Positions 1-5,429 are shown, numbered from the stretch's first letter. The stretch is 5,493 bases of DNA from an uncultured Bacilli bacterium (GCA_947628765.1 CANRBD010000070.1:1-5493), one strand, 5' to 3'. Notes: generated from the sequence alone by a model not told the origin. Numbers and translations are program-made.

Positions 1-2
1 CC

Positions 3-413
3 GGTACTATTAGCGAAGACACAGCTATTCATCAGTATATTTTCCAGCATTTTGATAAATTTAATACTCATAAGGAATTTTCCGATACTTTAAAAGGTAT
101 TGCCGCCGTGGAAATGCGTCATTTAGAACTTTTAGGTGAAACTATCAAGTTATTAGGTTTAGAACCTAAATTTAAATTTCGGGAAAAATCTTGTAATTAC
201 TTAACTTATTTTAGTTCGAGTTTTGTAAATTACGACACTAATATTAGGGATATGCTGTTAAGTGATATTAAAATTGAAGAAGAAGCAATTCAAAATTATT
301 TATATCACATCAGTATTATCGATGACAAATATGTTAAAAATTTATTGTACCGGATTATTGAAGATGAACAAATGCACATTAGATGTTTTAAAGAATTACT
401 TAAAACGTGCTAA
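3..413 (+). CDS. Ferritin-like di-iron domain protein (5' partial)
   Basis: The reading frame is open from the window edge to TAA, so the N-terminus lies outside; 136 residues are visible. A GTG at 108 could be taken as a start, but the 35 codons before it already encode the first helix of the fold, so it is internal. Two matching half-bundles can be seen. E5-x-x-A-I-x-x-Y12 is followed by E37-x-x-H40, and E92-x-x-A-I-x-x-Y99 is followed by E122-x-x-H125. This is the ExxH pattern of the ferritin/rubrerythrin/manganese-catalase superfamily, in which these Glu and His residues bind two metal ions in a four-helix bundle. There is no rubredoxin-type cysteine pair after the bundle, so it is not a classical rubrerythrin. 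A cytoplasmic role in iron or peroxide handling is inferred. A terminator follows directly, so it ends its transcription unit. The superfamily is fairly certain; the exact family is not. Confidence 0.8.
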   Translation, partial: GTISEDTAIHQYIFQHFDKFNTHKEFSDTLKGIAAVEMRHLELLGETIKLLGLEPKFKFREKSCNYLTYFSSSFVNYDTNIRDMLLSDIKIEEEAIQNYLYHISIIDDKYVKNLLYRIIEDEQMHIRCFKELLKTC

Positions 414-446
414 AAATAAAATCTTTTTGAAGATTTTATTTTTTAA
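412..446 (+). terminator. Intrinsic terminator after the ferritin-like gene
   Basis: A perfect AT-rich inverted repeat has arms at 412-425 and 430-443 around a four-base loop (TTTG), and the right arm runs into a T-rich tail. It overlaps the TAA stop codon. It separates the ferritin-like gene from gltX. Confidence 0.8.
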
Positions 447-468
447 TAGTGATTAAAATAGAAATCTA

Positions 469-477
469 TGGTAGAAT
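469..477 (+). promoter_or_regulatory. gltX promoter, extended -10 (TGGTAGAAT)
   Basis: TAGAAT at 472-477 is preceded by TATG, which gives the TRTGN extended -10 form common in Firmicutes. No good -35 box is seen at 17 bases (GTGATT at 449-454 is weak). Transcription would start near 484, just after the upstream terminator, so gltX is its own unit. Confidence 0.6.
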
Positions 478-490
478 AATGTATGGAAAT

Positions 491-495
491 GGGGA
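491..495 (+). promoter_or_regulatory. Ribosome binding site fixing the gltX start at 501
   Basis: GGGGA lies five bases before the ATG at 501. The alternative ATG at 483 has no ribosome binding site and falls at the predicted transcription start, so the downstream ATG is preferred. Confidence 0.6.
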
Positions 496-500
496 TTTAT

Positions 501-2150
501 ATGACTAGAGAAGAATATGCGGATATTTTACTGCCTAATGTTAAACACGATAGCGATTATTATGAAAAACTATATCCTGAAAGAGATTTAAAAGAAGGAG
601 CGATTGTTACTAGATATGCACCAAGTCCAACTGGATTTATTCATATTGGAGCTTTATACTCGGCTTTTATCGCCAGCAAAATGGCGAAACAAACAGATGG
701 TGTATTTTTCCTTCGTATTGAAGATACCGATCAAAAAAGAACTGTTGATGATGGTGTTAATAAAATCATAAATGACTTAGAAAAATTCGATATTAAGTTT
801 GATGAAGGCGTTACTCCTAGTGGTGATAAAGGTTCTTATGGCCCTTACACCCAAAGTGAAAGAAAAGATATTTACCATGCTTTTGCCAAAAAATTAATCA
901 TTGAAGACAAAGCTTATCCTTGCTTCTGCACTGAAGAAGATTCCAAAAAGGATAAAGAAAAACAGGAAAAATATAAAGATCGTATCGGTTATTATGGTAG
1001 ATGGGCCAGATGCCGCCATCTAACCATGGAAGAAGCTTTAGAAAAAATAAATAACGGCGAAAAATATATCATTAGATTAAAATCCAATGGTAACTTTAAT
1101 CACAAATTTAAATTTAAAGATTTAATTAAAGGTAAAGCTGATTTACCGGAAAATGATATGGATATTCCAATTATTAAATCAGATGGTCTGCCTACTTATC
1201 ATTTTGCCCATGCCGTTGATGATCATTTAATGCACACAACTCATGTTATTCGTGGTGATGAATGGTTTTCTAGTATTCCAATTCATACACAGTTATTTGT
1301 TATGTTAGGATTTAAGGTACCAAAATATGCTCATATTTCACCTTTAATGGTTGATGATAATGGTACTAGAAGAAAATTATCCAAACGTAAAGACAAAGAA
1401 GCCGCTATTAGTTTTTATCACGAAAAAGGCATTCCTAACGAAGCTATCATGCTTTATTTGGAAACTGTAGCTAATTCAAATTTTGAAATGTGGATGGAAC
1501 AAAACAAAGATAAAAATCCTAATGAATTTGAACTTGACTTTAAAAAGATGAGCACTGGCGGAACTTTATTTGATTATGATAAGTTGATTAATATTTCAAA
1601 AAATTATATCAGTAAATTAAAAGCTGAAGAAGTTTATGATTTAGCTTTAAAACATGCGAAAATATACGATAAAGATTTCGCTTCCTTACTAGAAAAATAT
1701 AAAGATTACAGTATCCAAATCTTTAATATTGAAAGAGAACAAAAGAAACCACGAAAAGACATTGCCTATTTTGGTGATGTTAAAAATCAAATGTGGTATA
1801 TGTATGATGAGTTATTTACTAATCCTAATTATGAATGGCAAAATATTACTGATAAAAAAGACATCGAATTAATTCTAAATACTTATTTAAATGAATATTA
1901 TAATATGAATGATGACAAAGATAATTGGTTTATGAATATGCAGCAATTAGCCGAAAAATTAGGCTTTGCCAGCAATATGAAAGATTATAAAGAAAACCCT
2001 GATCAGTATAAAGGAAGCATTACCGATATCAGTATGGTAATCAGAGTTGCTTTAACATCAAAATCAATGACTCCTGATTTATTCGAAATTATGCGTCTTT
2101 TGGGCCCAGAAAGAATTAAAGAAAGAATAAAAAAAGCTTTACAATCTTAA
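501..2150 (+). CDS. gltX: Glutamyl-tRNA synthetase (glutamate--tRNA ligase)
   Basis: This cytoplasmic class I aminoacyl-tRNA synthetase joins glutamate to tRNA-Glu using ATP. From the ATG at 501 it has 549 residues, close to the roughly 550 of the clostridial/erysipelotrichial form and longer than the E. coli enzyme. About 40 residues precede APSPTG (40-45). HIGA (48-51) is the HIGH signature and KLSKR (292-296) is the KMSKS signature, so both ATP-site motifs are intact. C141, C143, C171 and H173 form the CxC...CxH zinc site also found in E. coli GluRS. The Rossmann core is followed by a helical anticodon-binding region to the C-terminus. An in-frame ATG at 483 would add six residues but lacks a ribosome binding site. 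It is transcribed alone from an extended -10 promoter, and tRNA-Gly follows 43 bases later. Whether it also charges tRNA-Gln cannot be told; no GatCAB genes are in view. Confidence 0.97.
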   Translation: MTREEYADILLPNVKHDSDYYEKLYPERDLKEGAIVTRYAPSPTGFIHIGALYSAFIASKMAKQTDGVFFLRIEDTDQKRTVDDGVNKIINDLEKFDIKFDEGVTPSGDKGSYGPYTQSERKDIYHAFAKKLIIEDKAYPCFCTEEDSKKDKEKQEKYKDRIGYYGRWARCRHLTMEEALEKINNGEKYIIRLKSNGNFNHKFKFKDLIKGKADLPENDMDIPIIKSDGLPTYHFAHAVDDHLMHTTHVIRGDEWFSSIPIHTQLFVMLGFKVPKYAHISPLMVDDNGTRRKLSKRKDKEAAISFYHEKGIPNEAIMLYLETVANSNFEMWMEQNKDKNPNEFELDFKKMSTGGTLFDYDKLINISKNYISKLKAEEVYDLALKHAKIYDKDFASLLEKYKDYSIQIFNIEREQKKPRKDIAYFGDVKNQMWYMYDELFTNPNYEWQNITDKKDIELILNTYLNEYYNMNDDKDNWFMNMQQLAEKLGFASNMKDYKENPDQYKGSITDISMVIRVALTSKSMTPDLFEIMRLLGPERIKERIKKALQS

Positions 2151-2166
2151 AAATATATTATATAAT
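2138..2166 (+). promoter_or_regulatory. Promoter for tRNA-Gly, overlapping the gltX 3' end
   Basis: TTTACA (2138-2143) and a perfect TATAAT (2161-2166) are separated by 17 bases, a near-consensus sigma-70 type promoter. The -35 box lies within the last gltX codons. The expected start near 2173 leaves a 5' leader of about 20 bases to be removed by RNase P. Confidence 0.7.
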
Positions 2167-2168
2167 TA

Positions 2169-2191
2169 AAAAGAACTTTAAAAGTTCTTTT
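2169..2191 (+). terminator. Terminator-like hairpin between gltX and tRNA-Gly
   Basis: AAAAGAACTT (2169-2178) and AAGTTCTTTT (2182-2191) form a perfect 10-bp stem with a TAA loop. The T tail is only four bases and belongs to the stem, so termination of gltX transcripts may be incomplete. Transcripts from the tRNA promoter would start inside the left arm and keep only about six of the base pairs. Confidence 0.6.
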
Positions 2192-2193
2192 AT

Positions 2194-2268
2194 GCAGGTG
2201 TAGTACAACGGTTAGTATATGGCCTTGCCAAGGCTAAGATGCCGGTTCGATTCCGGTCACTTGCTCCA
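2194..2268 (+). tRNA. tRNA-Gly(GCC), CCA encoded
   Basis: This 75-base gene folds into a complete cloverleaf. The acceptor stem is GCAGGTG/CACTTGC, the D stem GTAC/GTAT with a GG-containing loop, the anticodon stem TGGCC/GGCTA with loop TTGCCAA, and the T stem GCCGG/CCGGT with loop TTCGATT. The anticodon GCC is at 2227-2229 and reads GGC and GGT glycine codons. The discriminator base is T, as usual for bacterial tRNA-Gly, and CCA is encoded. The intact D-loop GG and T-loop TTC indicate a translation tRNA rather than a peptidoglycan-type tRNA-Gly. Each of the four stems has exactly one G-U pair, and the third acceptor pair is A-U. It has its own promoter and is the only tRNA in view. Confidence 0.97.
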
Positions 2269-2279
2269 TTGATAAGAAA

Positions 2280-2301
2280 CTCGAACTTTTGAAATTTCGA
2301 G
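2280..2301 (+). other. Small inverted repeat in the tRNA 3' trailer
   Basis: CTCGAA (2280-2285) and TTCGAG (2296-2301) can pair around a 10-base loop, between the tRNA and its terminator. No T run follows, so it is not a terminator by itself. It may help 3' processing of the precursor tRNA, or may have no role. Confidence 0.35.
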
Positions 2302-2312
2302 AGTAATAAATG

Positions 2313-2336
2313 CTAACAAAAATGTTAGTTTTTTTT
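2313..2336 (+). terminator. Intrinsic terminator of the tRNA-Gly transcript
   Basis: CTAACA (2313-2318) and TGTTAG (2323-2328) pair around AAAA, followed by eight T (2329-2336). It faces the convergent terminator-like hairpin of the - strand gene next to it. Confidence 0.85.
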
Positions 2337-2342
2337 CTATTT

Positions 2343-2398
2343 AAAAAAGATAGGTCATTAAAGTATGTAATATAATAATGAAATAAATGACTATCTTT
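2343..2398 (-). terminator. Possible terminator of the - strand 212-residue gene
   Basis: The arms are 2386-2398 and 2346-2359, pairing over 13 bp with one bulged base (position 2353 or 2354). Read on the - strand, the stem ends in six T (2343-2348). The 26-base loop is long for an intrinsic terminator. It lies 40 bases past the stop of the gene at 2439-3077 and 7 bases from the convergent tRNA terminator, so the two may insulate the transcription units. Confidence 0.5.
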
Positions 2399-2438
2399 AC
2401 TCTAATAATTATGATGTCAATTATCTAAATAGAAGATT

Positions 2439-3077
2439 TTATTTTTTTATCAGTGATTTTGATTTATTCTCTTTTGGGAAAATTATTTCTTTTATTGTAT
2501 TTTCTAATGTATAAGTTATTGCTTCTATTGGAACACCACTCTCATAAGCTGTTAAAACCATATTCGATAAAGAATCTAAACTTGTACGAATTTGATCAAC
2601 TTTTTCACGCTTTTTGCCATTTATAATATCATTAAAATCAATAAATTCTTGTTCATTTTTAACTGCAATTTTTTTACAAAAAAATACTGTCCCTTGACCT
2701 ATTAAAGTTCCAATTTTAAATCCTTTTTCATTTAATCTAATTTTATAAAAATTACCAAATTCACATTGGAATGGATAAATATAATTGGACTCTGCATACT
2801 TATCAATGCCTTCATAAAATAACCATAATTTTTCAACATTTTCTTTATCAGCGTCTTTTATTTGTTCTGGAAAATATAGCCAATCATCATCCGAAAACCC
2901 TTCTTTATCCTGAGTAAACTTGCAAAGCCAATCTAAATAATTTGTATTAGACATCATGACCTTAATATTTTCATTTTTAATTTTTTCACCTTCAATATAC
3001 TCTTCCACCCATTTGCTTAGTTTTTTCTGTCCTTCTGGTGTTTCTATTTCTTTTAATATTCTTTCAGCTGCATCCAT
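2439..3077 (-). CDS. Hypothetical protein, 212 residues, unrecognised
   Basis: I do not recognise this protein. The gene is supported by ATG at 3077, a GGAGG site seven bases upstream, an extended -10 promoter and a likely terminator. The product has no signal peptide, membrane segment or metal-binding cysteine cluster, so it should be soluble and cytoplasmic. Residues 1-40 are charged and helical in character. Residues 46-110 are rich in aromatics (YLDW, DDDWLYF, KLWLFY). Residues 110-136 look like a beta-rich core ending in GQGTVFF. Residues 155-200 look like two helices, and the tail is lysine-rich. It does not resemble a helix-turn-helix antitoxin, nuclease or integrase. Its position downstream of the PIN-GNAT and ASCH genes hints at the same islet, but it has its own promoter and a terminator precedes it. 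A phage- or plasmid-type accessory protein is a guess. Confidence 0.8.
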   Translation of the reverse strand: MDAAERILKEIETPEGQKKLSKWVEEYIEGEKIKNENIKVMMSNTNYLDWLCKFTQDKEGFSDDDWLYFPEQIKDADKENVEKLWLFYEGIDKYAESNYIYPFQCEFGNFYKIRLNEKGFKIGTLIGQGTVFFCKKIAVKNEQEFIDFNDIINGKKREKVDQIRTSLDSLSNMVLTAYESGVPIEAITYTLENTIKEIIFPKENKSKSLIKK

Positions 3078-3085
3078 AGTAAAAC

Positions 3086-3090
3086 CTCCA
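3086..3090 (-). promoter_or_regulatory. Ribosome binding site of the 212-residue gene
   Basis: On the - strand GGAGG (complement CCTCC, near 3085-3090) lies about seven bases before the ATG at 3077. It supports that start. Confidence 0.75.
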
Positions 3091-3100
3091 TTTCATATAT

Positions 3101-3109
3101 ATTATAACA
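3101..3109 (-). promoter_or_regulatory. Extended -10 promoter (TGTTATAAT) of the 212-residue gene
   Basis: On the - strand TATAAT occupies 3106-3101 and is preceded by TG plus one base. No convincing -35 hexamer is seen at 16-18 bases. Expected start near 3094, giving a leader of less than 20 bases. Confidence 0.6.
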
Positions 3110-3183
3110 CCTTTTAAGCAAATTTCATATTTTATACAATTTATAAAAAATATTATGCGTTTGACGAAATAAAATCACGATTC

Positions 3184-3215
3184 AAAAAAAAGGAGATATA
3201 TTTGCTTATCCCTTT
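3184..3215 (-). terminator. Terminator after the ASCH gene
   Basis: On the - strand AAAGGGATA (3215-3207) pairs with TATC and CCTTT (3198-3195 and 3193-3189), with one bulged base at 3194 and an 8-base loop. The stem is followed by a run of T down to 3184. It lies about 20 bases past the stop codon of the ASCH gene. Confidence 0.65.
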
Positions 3216-3235
3216 ATTCCACCCTACTTTTTAAT

Positions 3236-3604
3236 TTATAAATATATATATGACTGCGGATAATAGTTTATTCCAATATCTTCTAATTTTTTTGGATGTT
3301 CATACGTGATAACCTTCCCTAATTCATAGGCAAAGGCAATGTCTTTATTTTCAAAATATTTCATGTATTTAGTTTTTGAAATGCCAGAATATTGTTTTGT
3401 TTCATCCCATAGCTTATTGGGAGTATTTGATATTACAGATTTCACTTCAACTTCGGCTATAACTTTCTTCACTGGGGAGGTACTATAAATAACAATTTTG
3501 TCTATATCTCTTTTACATATACTTTTTCTATATTCATATAGTTTAGTTTGATTAATAATTTTATTTGCATATTCCGGTTTAATAGGTAATAATATAGTAC
3601 ACAT
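3236..3604 (-). CDS. ASCH-domain (PUA-like) protein
   Basis: This single-domain protein of 122 residues belongs to the ASCH superfamily, whose fold is related to the PUA RNA-binding domain. Family members are proposed to bind RNA or to process modified nucleosides. Visible hallmarks are IKPEYANKI near the N-terminus (residues 8-16), the K21-x-x-E24-x-R26 motif on the predicted ligand cleft, IVIYSTSPVKKVIAEVE (strands, 38-54), and PQS-Y near the C-terminus. The glycine commonly found before K21 is a glutamine here (Q19). The start at 3604 is chosen because AGGAGG lies seven bases upstream. An ATG nine codons earlier (3631) overlaps the -10 box and cannot be translated from that promoter. It lies 61 bases after the PIN-GNAT gene with no terminator between, so read-through co-expression is likely in addition to its own promoter. 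It resembles the PUA-like proteins grouped as predicted regulators (COG4933-like); that assignment is from memory of the motif pattern. Confidence 0.85.
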   Translation of the reverse strand: MCTILLPIKPEYANKIINQTKLYEYRKSICKRDIDKIVIYSTSPVKKVIAEVEVKSVISNTPNKLWDETKQYSGISKTKYMKYFENKDIAFAYELGKVITYEHPKKLEDIGINYYPQSYIYL

Positions 3605-3611
3605 GCTATAA

Positions 3612-3617
3612 CCTCCT
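3612..3617 (-). promoter_or_regulatory. Consensus ribosome binding site fixing the ASCH start
   Basis: A perfect AGGAGG (complement CCTCCT) with a seven-base spacer to the ATG at 3604. It shows that the longer reading frame starting at 3631 is an artefact. Confidence 0.85.
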
Positions 3618-3629
3618 ATCTTTACAACC

Positions 3630-3638
3630 ATTATATCA
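3630..3638 (-). promoter_or_regulatory. Extended -10 promoter (TGATATAAT) of the ASCH gene
   Basis: On the - strand TATAAT (3635-3630) is preceded by TGTGA, an exact TRTGN extended -10. No good -35 box is visible. The 12-base string TTGTGATATAAT is identical in the promoter of the PIN-GNAT gene upstream. Confidence 0.6.
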
Positions 3639-3665
3639 CAAAAATTGATTATTTATATTTTCTTT

Positions 3666-5117
3666 TTAAATATTTATCATCTTTTTTGCTAGATTTGAAT
3701 CAACTTTTACTATAGAGATTGGAACATTCTTTAATAATTGATTTTCTATCAAACTATTATATGTTATCGGTTCTTTTAGCGTTTTATAATATTTAAAAAG
3801 TATTAATTTTGAGTTAGATTTAAAGTTTGCTTTAATTTCTTCTAATGAATAAACCGTTCTTTTAATTGCCATAGCATATAAATCTTCTGGCGTCGTAAAT
3901 TGGCTAAATACATTATCCACTATACCTATAGTAGTAATACTTCTTTTATTTTCACTAGCATAGAAAAGTAGAATATCGCCAGGTTTTATTTGTTGCGTTT
4001 GTGCTTTACAAATATATGCTTTTTTAATCGCATTCGCGTAGGTATTAACTCCTTTAAGGTCTTCCAAAGAAAGTTGAGTGGATATTTCTGATTCAGGAAA
4101 TAACATTTCATGATATCGTTGTTGAATTGGTACAATAAATGTATTTCTATTTGACCAGTCAAAGTTTGGATATGTATTATCATTCATACTTTTTACAAAA
4201 ACTAACTCTTTTTCCAAACTTCCGTCTGCTCTTTCCGTCATTTTTGTAGTCTTTTGAACAAAGCCATATTCAGAAAGAAGGTTTATCAAAGCCTCTTGTT
4301 TTTCAAAAATAGTAACATATATTTCATTAACTTTATTTTTTAAAGCCTCTTCGACAATAATTTTTATATAACTTTCACCAATTTTATTTCCTGTATTAGC
4401 TACCTTGAATGTTGCCACTTTTAATCGTATATCCTTTTTAAACGGTTCTTTAAAGCTTGAATAGTCTTCATTTTCAGTTTCTACTTTTAACATTAGAAAA
4501 GAACCAATTTTATTATTTGGATATCTAGTAATATATGCTTTCCCGCCTTCACGAGATTTTTTCTTATACCAATTTTCAAATCCTTTATAATCAGCCTTTA
4601 GCGAATCAAAAAAATTATCTTCTAGTTCGATATTATATAAATACTCATGATTTATAAATGCTGGAGTCCTAGTTTCTTTTTCTTCAATAGGTTTAAATAA
4701 ATTTATTGCTTCTTCAATACTAAGTACTCTGTCATTTATATTTATTTTTTTGGCTTTATTCCTTAATTTGATATCATTAGTAATTAAATAGCTAACACAA
4801 TCCTTATAAACTGCATATAGCAAATTATTATCAATTAGATCATTGGGCAATTTTGAACATCCAACCAGGTTATTAAAATTATCTGTTGCTTTTGGTGGTC
4901 TTTCTATAGCTTCGTAAATTTTAACCTTACTATAAAATATATCTCTCTCCTTTGAGTCTTTAATATGACTTATATCTTCCATAGTCATTGGGTGAATTAC
5001 TATTTTATATTTGTTTGAATCATAAAGTACTTTTGTAAGTTCTAATACTTTATCATCAATTATAGAGTGGTCTTCTCTGTATATCAATAAATTAGTATCT
5101 AACAATATTTTTATCAT
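3666..5117 (-). CDS. PIN nuclease - GNAT acetyltransferase-like - PUA-like (EVE/ASCH type) fusion protein
   Basis: This 483-residue protein has three parts. Residues 1-140 form a PIN domain, a Mg-dependent RNase fold. LLDTN gives D7; E47, D96 (in LIDNNLLYA) and D115 (in LITND) complete the acidic quartet, so it looks catalytically intact. Residues 155-310 resemble a GNAT acetyltransferase: strands IGSFLMLKVE and LKVATFKV, then a GNKIGESY loop in the place of the acetyl-CoA loop, a helix, the IYVTIF strand, and an LLSEYGF ending. Residues 320-483 look like a PUA-superfamily domain of EVE/ASCH type: PGDILLFYAS (379-388), TTIGIVDNV, KRTVYSLEEI (419-428), and P-x-S-I near the end. The fold supports binding of RNA or modified bases. 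The ATG at 5117 has AAAGGA eight bases upstream and an extended -10 promoter. The ASCH gene follows 61 bases later with no terminator between. A role in RNA cleavage or modification, perhaps toxin or defence, is inference. The PIN call is firm, GNAT good, PUA-like moderate. Confidence 0.85.
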   Translation of the reverse strand: MIKILLDTNLLIYREDHSIIDDKVLELTKVLYDSNKYKIVIHPMTMEDISHIKDSKERDIFYSKVKIYEAIERPPKATDNFNNLVGCSKLPNDLIDNNLLYAVYKDCVSYLITNDIKLRNKAKKININDRVLSIEEAINLFKPIEEKETRTPAFINHEYLYNIELEDNFFDSLKADYKGFENWYKKKSREGGKAYITRYPNNKIGSFLMLKVETENEDYSSFKEPFKKDIRLKVATFKVANTGNKIGESYIKIIVEEALKNKVNEIYVTIFEKQEALINLLSEYGFVQKTTKMTERADGSLEKELVFVKSMNDNTYPNFDWSNRNTFIVPIQQRYHEMLFPESEISTQLSLEDLKGVNTYANAIKKAYICKAQTQQIKPGDILLFYASENKRSITTIGIVDNVFSQFTTPEDLYAMAIKRTVYSLEEIKANFKSNSKLILFKYYKTLKEPITYNSLIENQLLKNVPISIVKVDSNLAKKMINI

Positions 5118-5125
5118 TATAGAAT

Positions 5126-5131
5126 TCCTTT
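5126..5131 (-). promoter_or_regulatory. Ribosome binding site of the PIN-GNAT gene
   Basis: On the - strand AAAGGA precedes the ATG at 5117 by eight bases. It is a moderate match that supports the chosen start, which lies directly before the PIN LLDTN motif. Confidence 0.65.
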
Positions 5132-5147
5132 CAAGAACTTTTTATTT

Positions 5148-5156
5148 ATTATATCA
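5148..5156 (-). promoter_or_regulatory. Extended -10 promoter (TGATATAAT) of the PIN-GNAT gene
   Basis: On the - strand TATAAT (5153-5148) follows TTGTGA, giving the same 12-base string as the ASCH promoter. No convincing -35 box is seen; a T-rich stretch lies where it would be. Start expected near 5141. Confidence 0.6.
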
Positions 5157-5206
5157 CAATAAACAAAAAAGGAGTTTAATGTAATTGTAATAATTTCAAA
5201 ATCTGA

Positions 5207-5314
5207 TATTTAGTTAATTATACTCTTGTCATTTATGATAAAGATACAAAAGCATTATATTATTATGAACTAGATGACTACTGCAACTGCTTCCACATAA
5301 ATAAACTAATATGA
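5207..5314 (+). pseudogene. Short coding-like relic, no start codon
   Basis: A 35-codon open stretch between TGA (5204) and TGA (5312) has protein-like content: LVNYTLVIYDKDTKALYYYE, then an acidic and cysteine-containing end. It has no ATG, GTG or TTG start with a ribosome binding site, and the upstream frame contains stops. The VIYDKDT-x-x-LYYY pattern resembles the beta-hairpin seen in various small Firmicutes proteins. It could be a gene fragment left by decay, or chance. Confidence 0.3.
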
Positions 5315-5347
5315 GAAATTGAATATCTTTTAAATGTGAAAAAATAT

Positions 5348-5375
5348 TTGAAAATTGTTAAAATCATAGTATAAT
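5348..5375 (+). promoter_or_regulatory. Candidate + strand promoter with no gene downstream
   Basis: TTGAAA (5348-5353) and TATAAT (5370-5375) are spaced by 16 bases. Expected start near 5382. The terminator at 5447-5470 would end such a transcript after about 90 bases. Confidence 0.5.
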
Positions 5376-5404
5376 TTTAATGACAGTTAATTTTTATTCC
5401 AATT

Positions 5405-5429
5405 AGTGGTTGTAAATATCTACACCACT
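5405..5429 (+). other. Bulged hairpin before the right-hand terminator
   Basis: AGTGG (5405-5409) pairs with CCACT (5425-5429), and TGTA (5411-5414) pairs with TACA (5421-5424). There is one unpaired T (5410) and a six-base loop. No T run follows. Confidence 0.5.

Noticed and set aside
262..456. 64-codon open frame on the + strand
   Set aside because: It overlaps the ferritin-like gene in another frame, has no ribosome binding site, and runs through the terminator.
2311..2376. 21-codon frame starting ATG after the tRNA
   Set aside because: It spans the tRNA terminator hairpin and T run, and has no proper ribosome binding site.
3161..3166. TTGACG as a + strand -35 box
   Set aside because: No -10 box at 16-18 bases, and no + strand gene follows.
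3605..3631. Nine-codon N-terminal extension of the ASCH gene from an ATG at 3631
   Set aside because: It overlaps the -10 box, and the AGGAGG site lies inside it at the right distance for the ATG at 3604.
3986..4183. 65-codon open frame on the - strand
   Set aside because: It lies inside the PIN-GNAT-PUA gene in another frame, has no family features, and the longer gene has clear domain motifs.
5171..5184. GGAG followed by ATG-TAA, a start-stop minimal frame
   Set aside because: A start codon followed at once by a stop, with no promoter seen for this strand here; most likely chance in AT-rich DNA.
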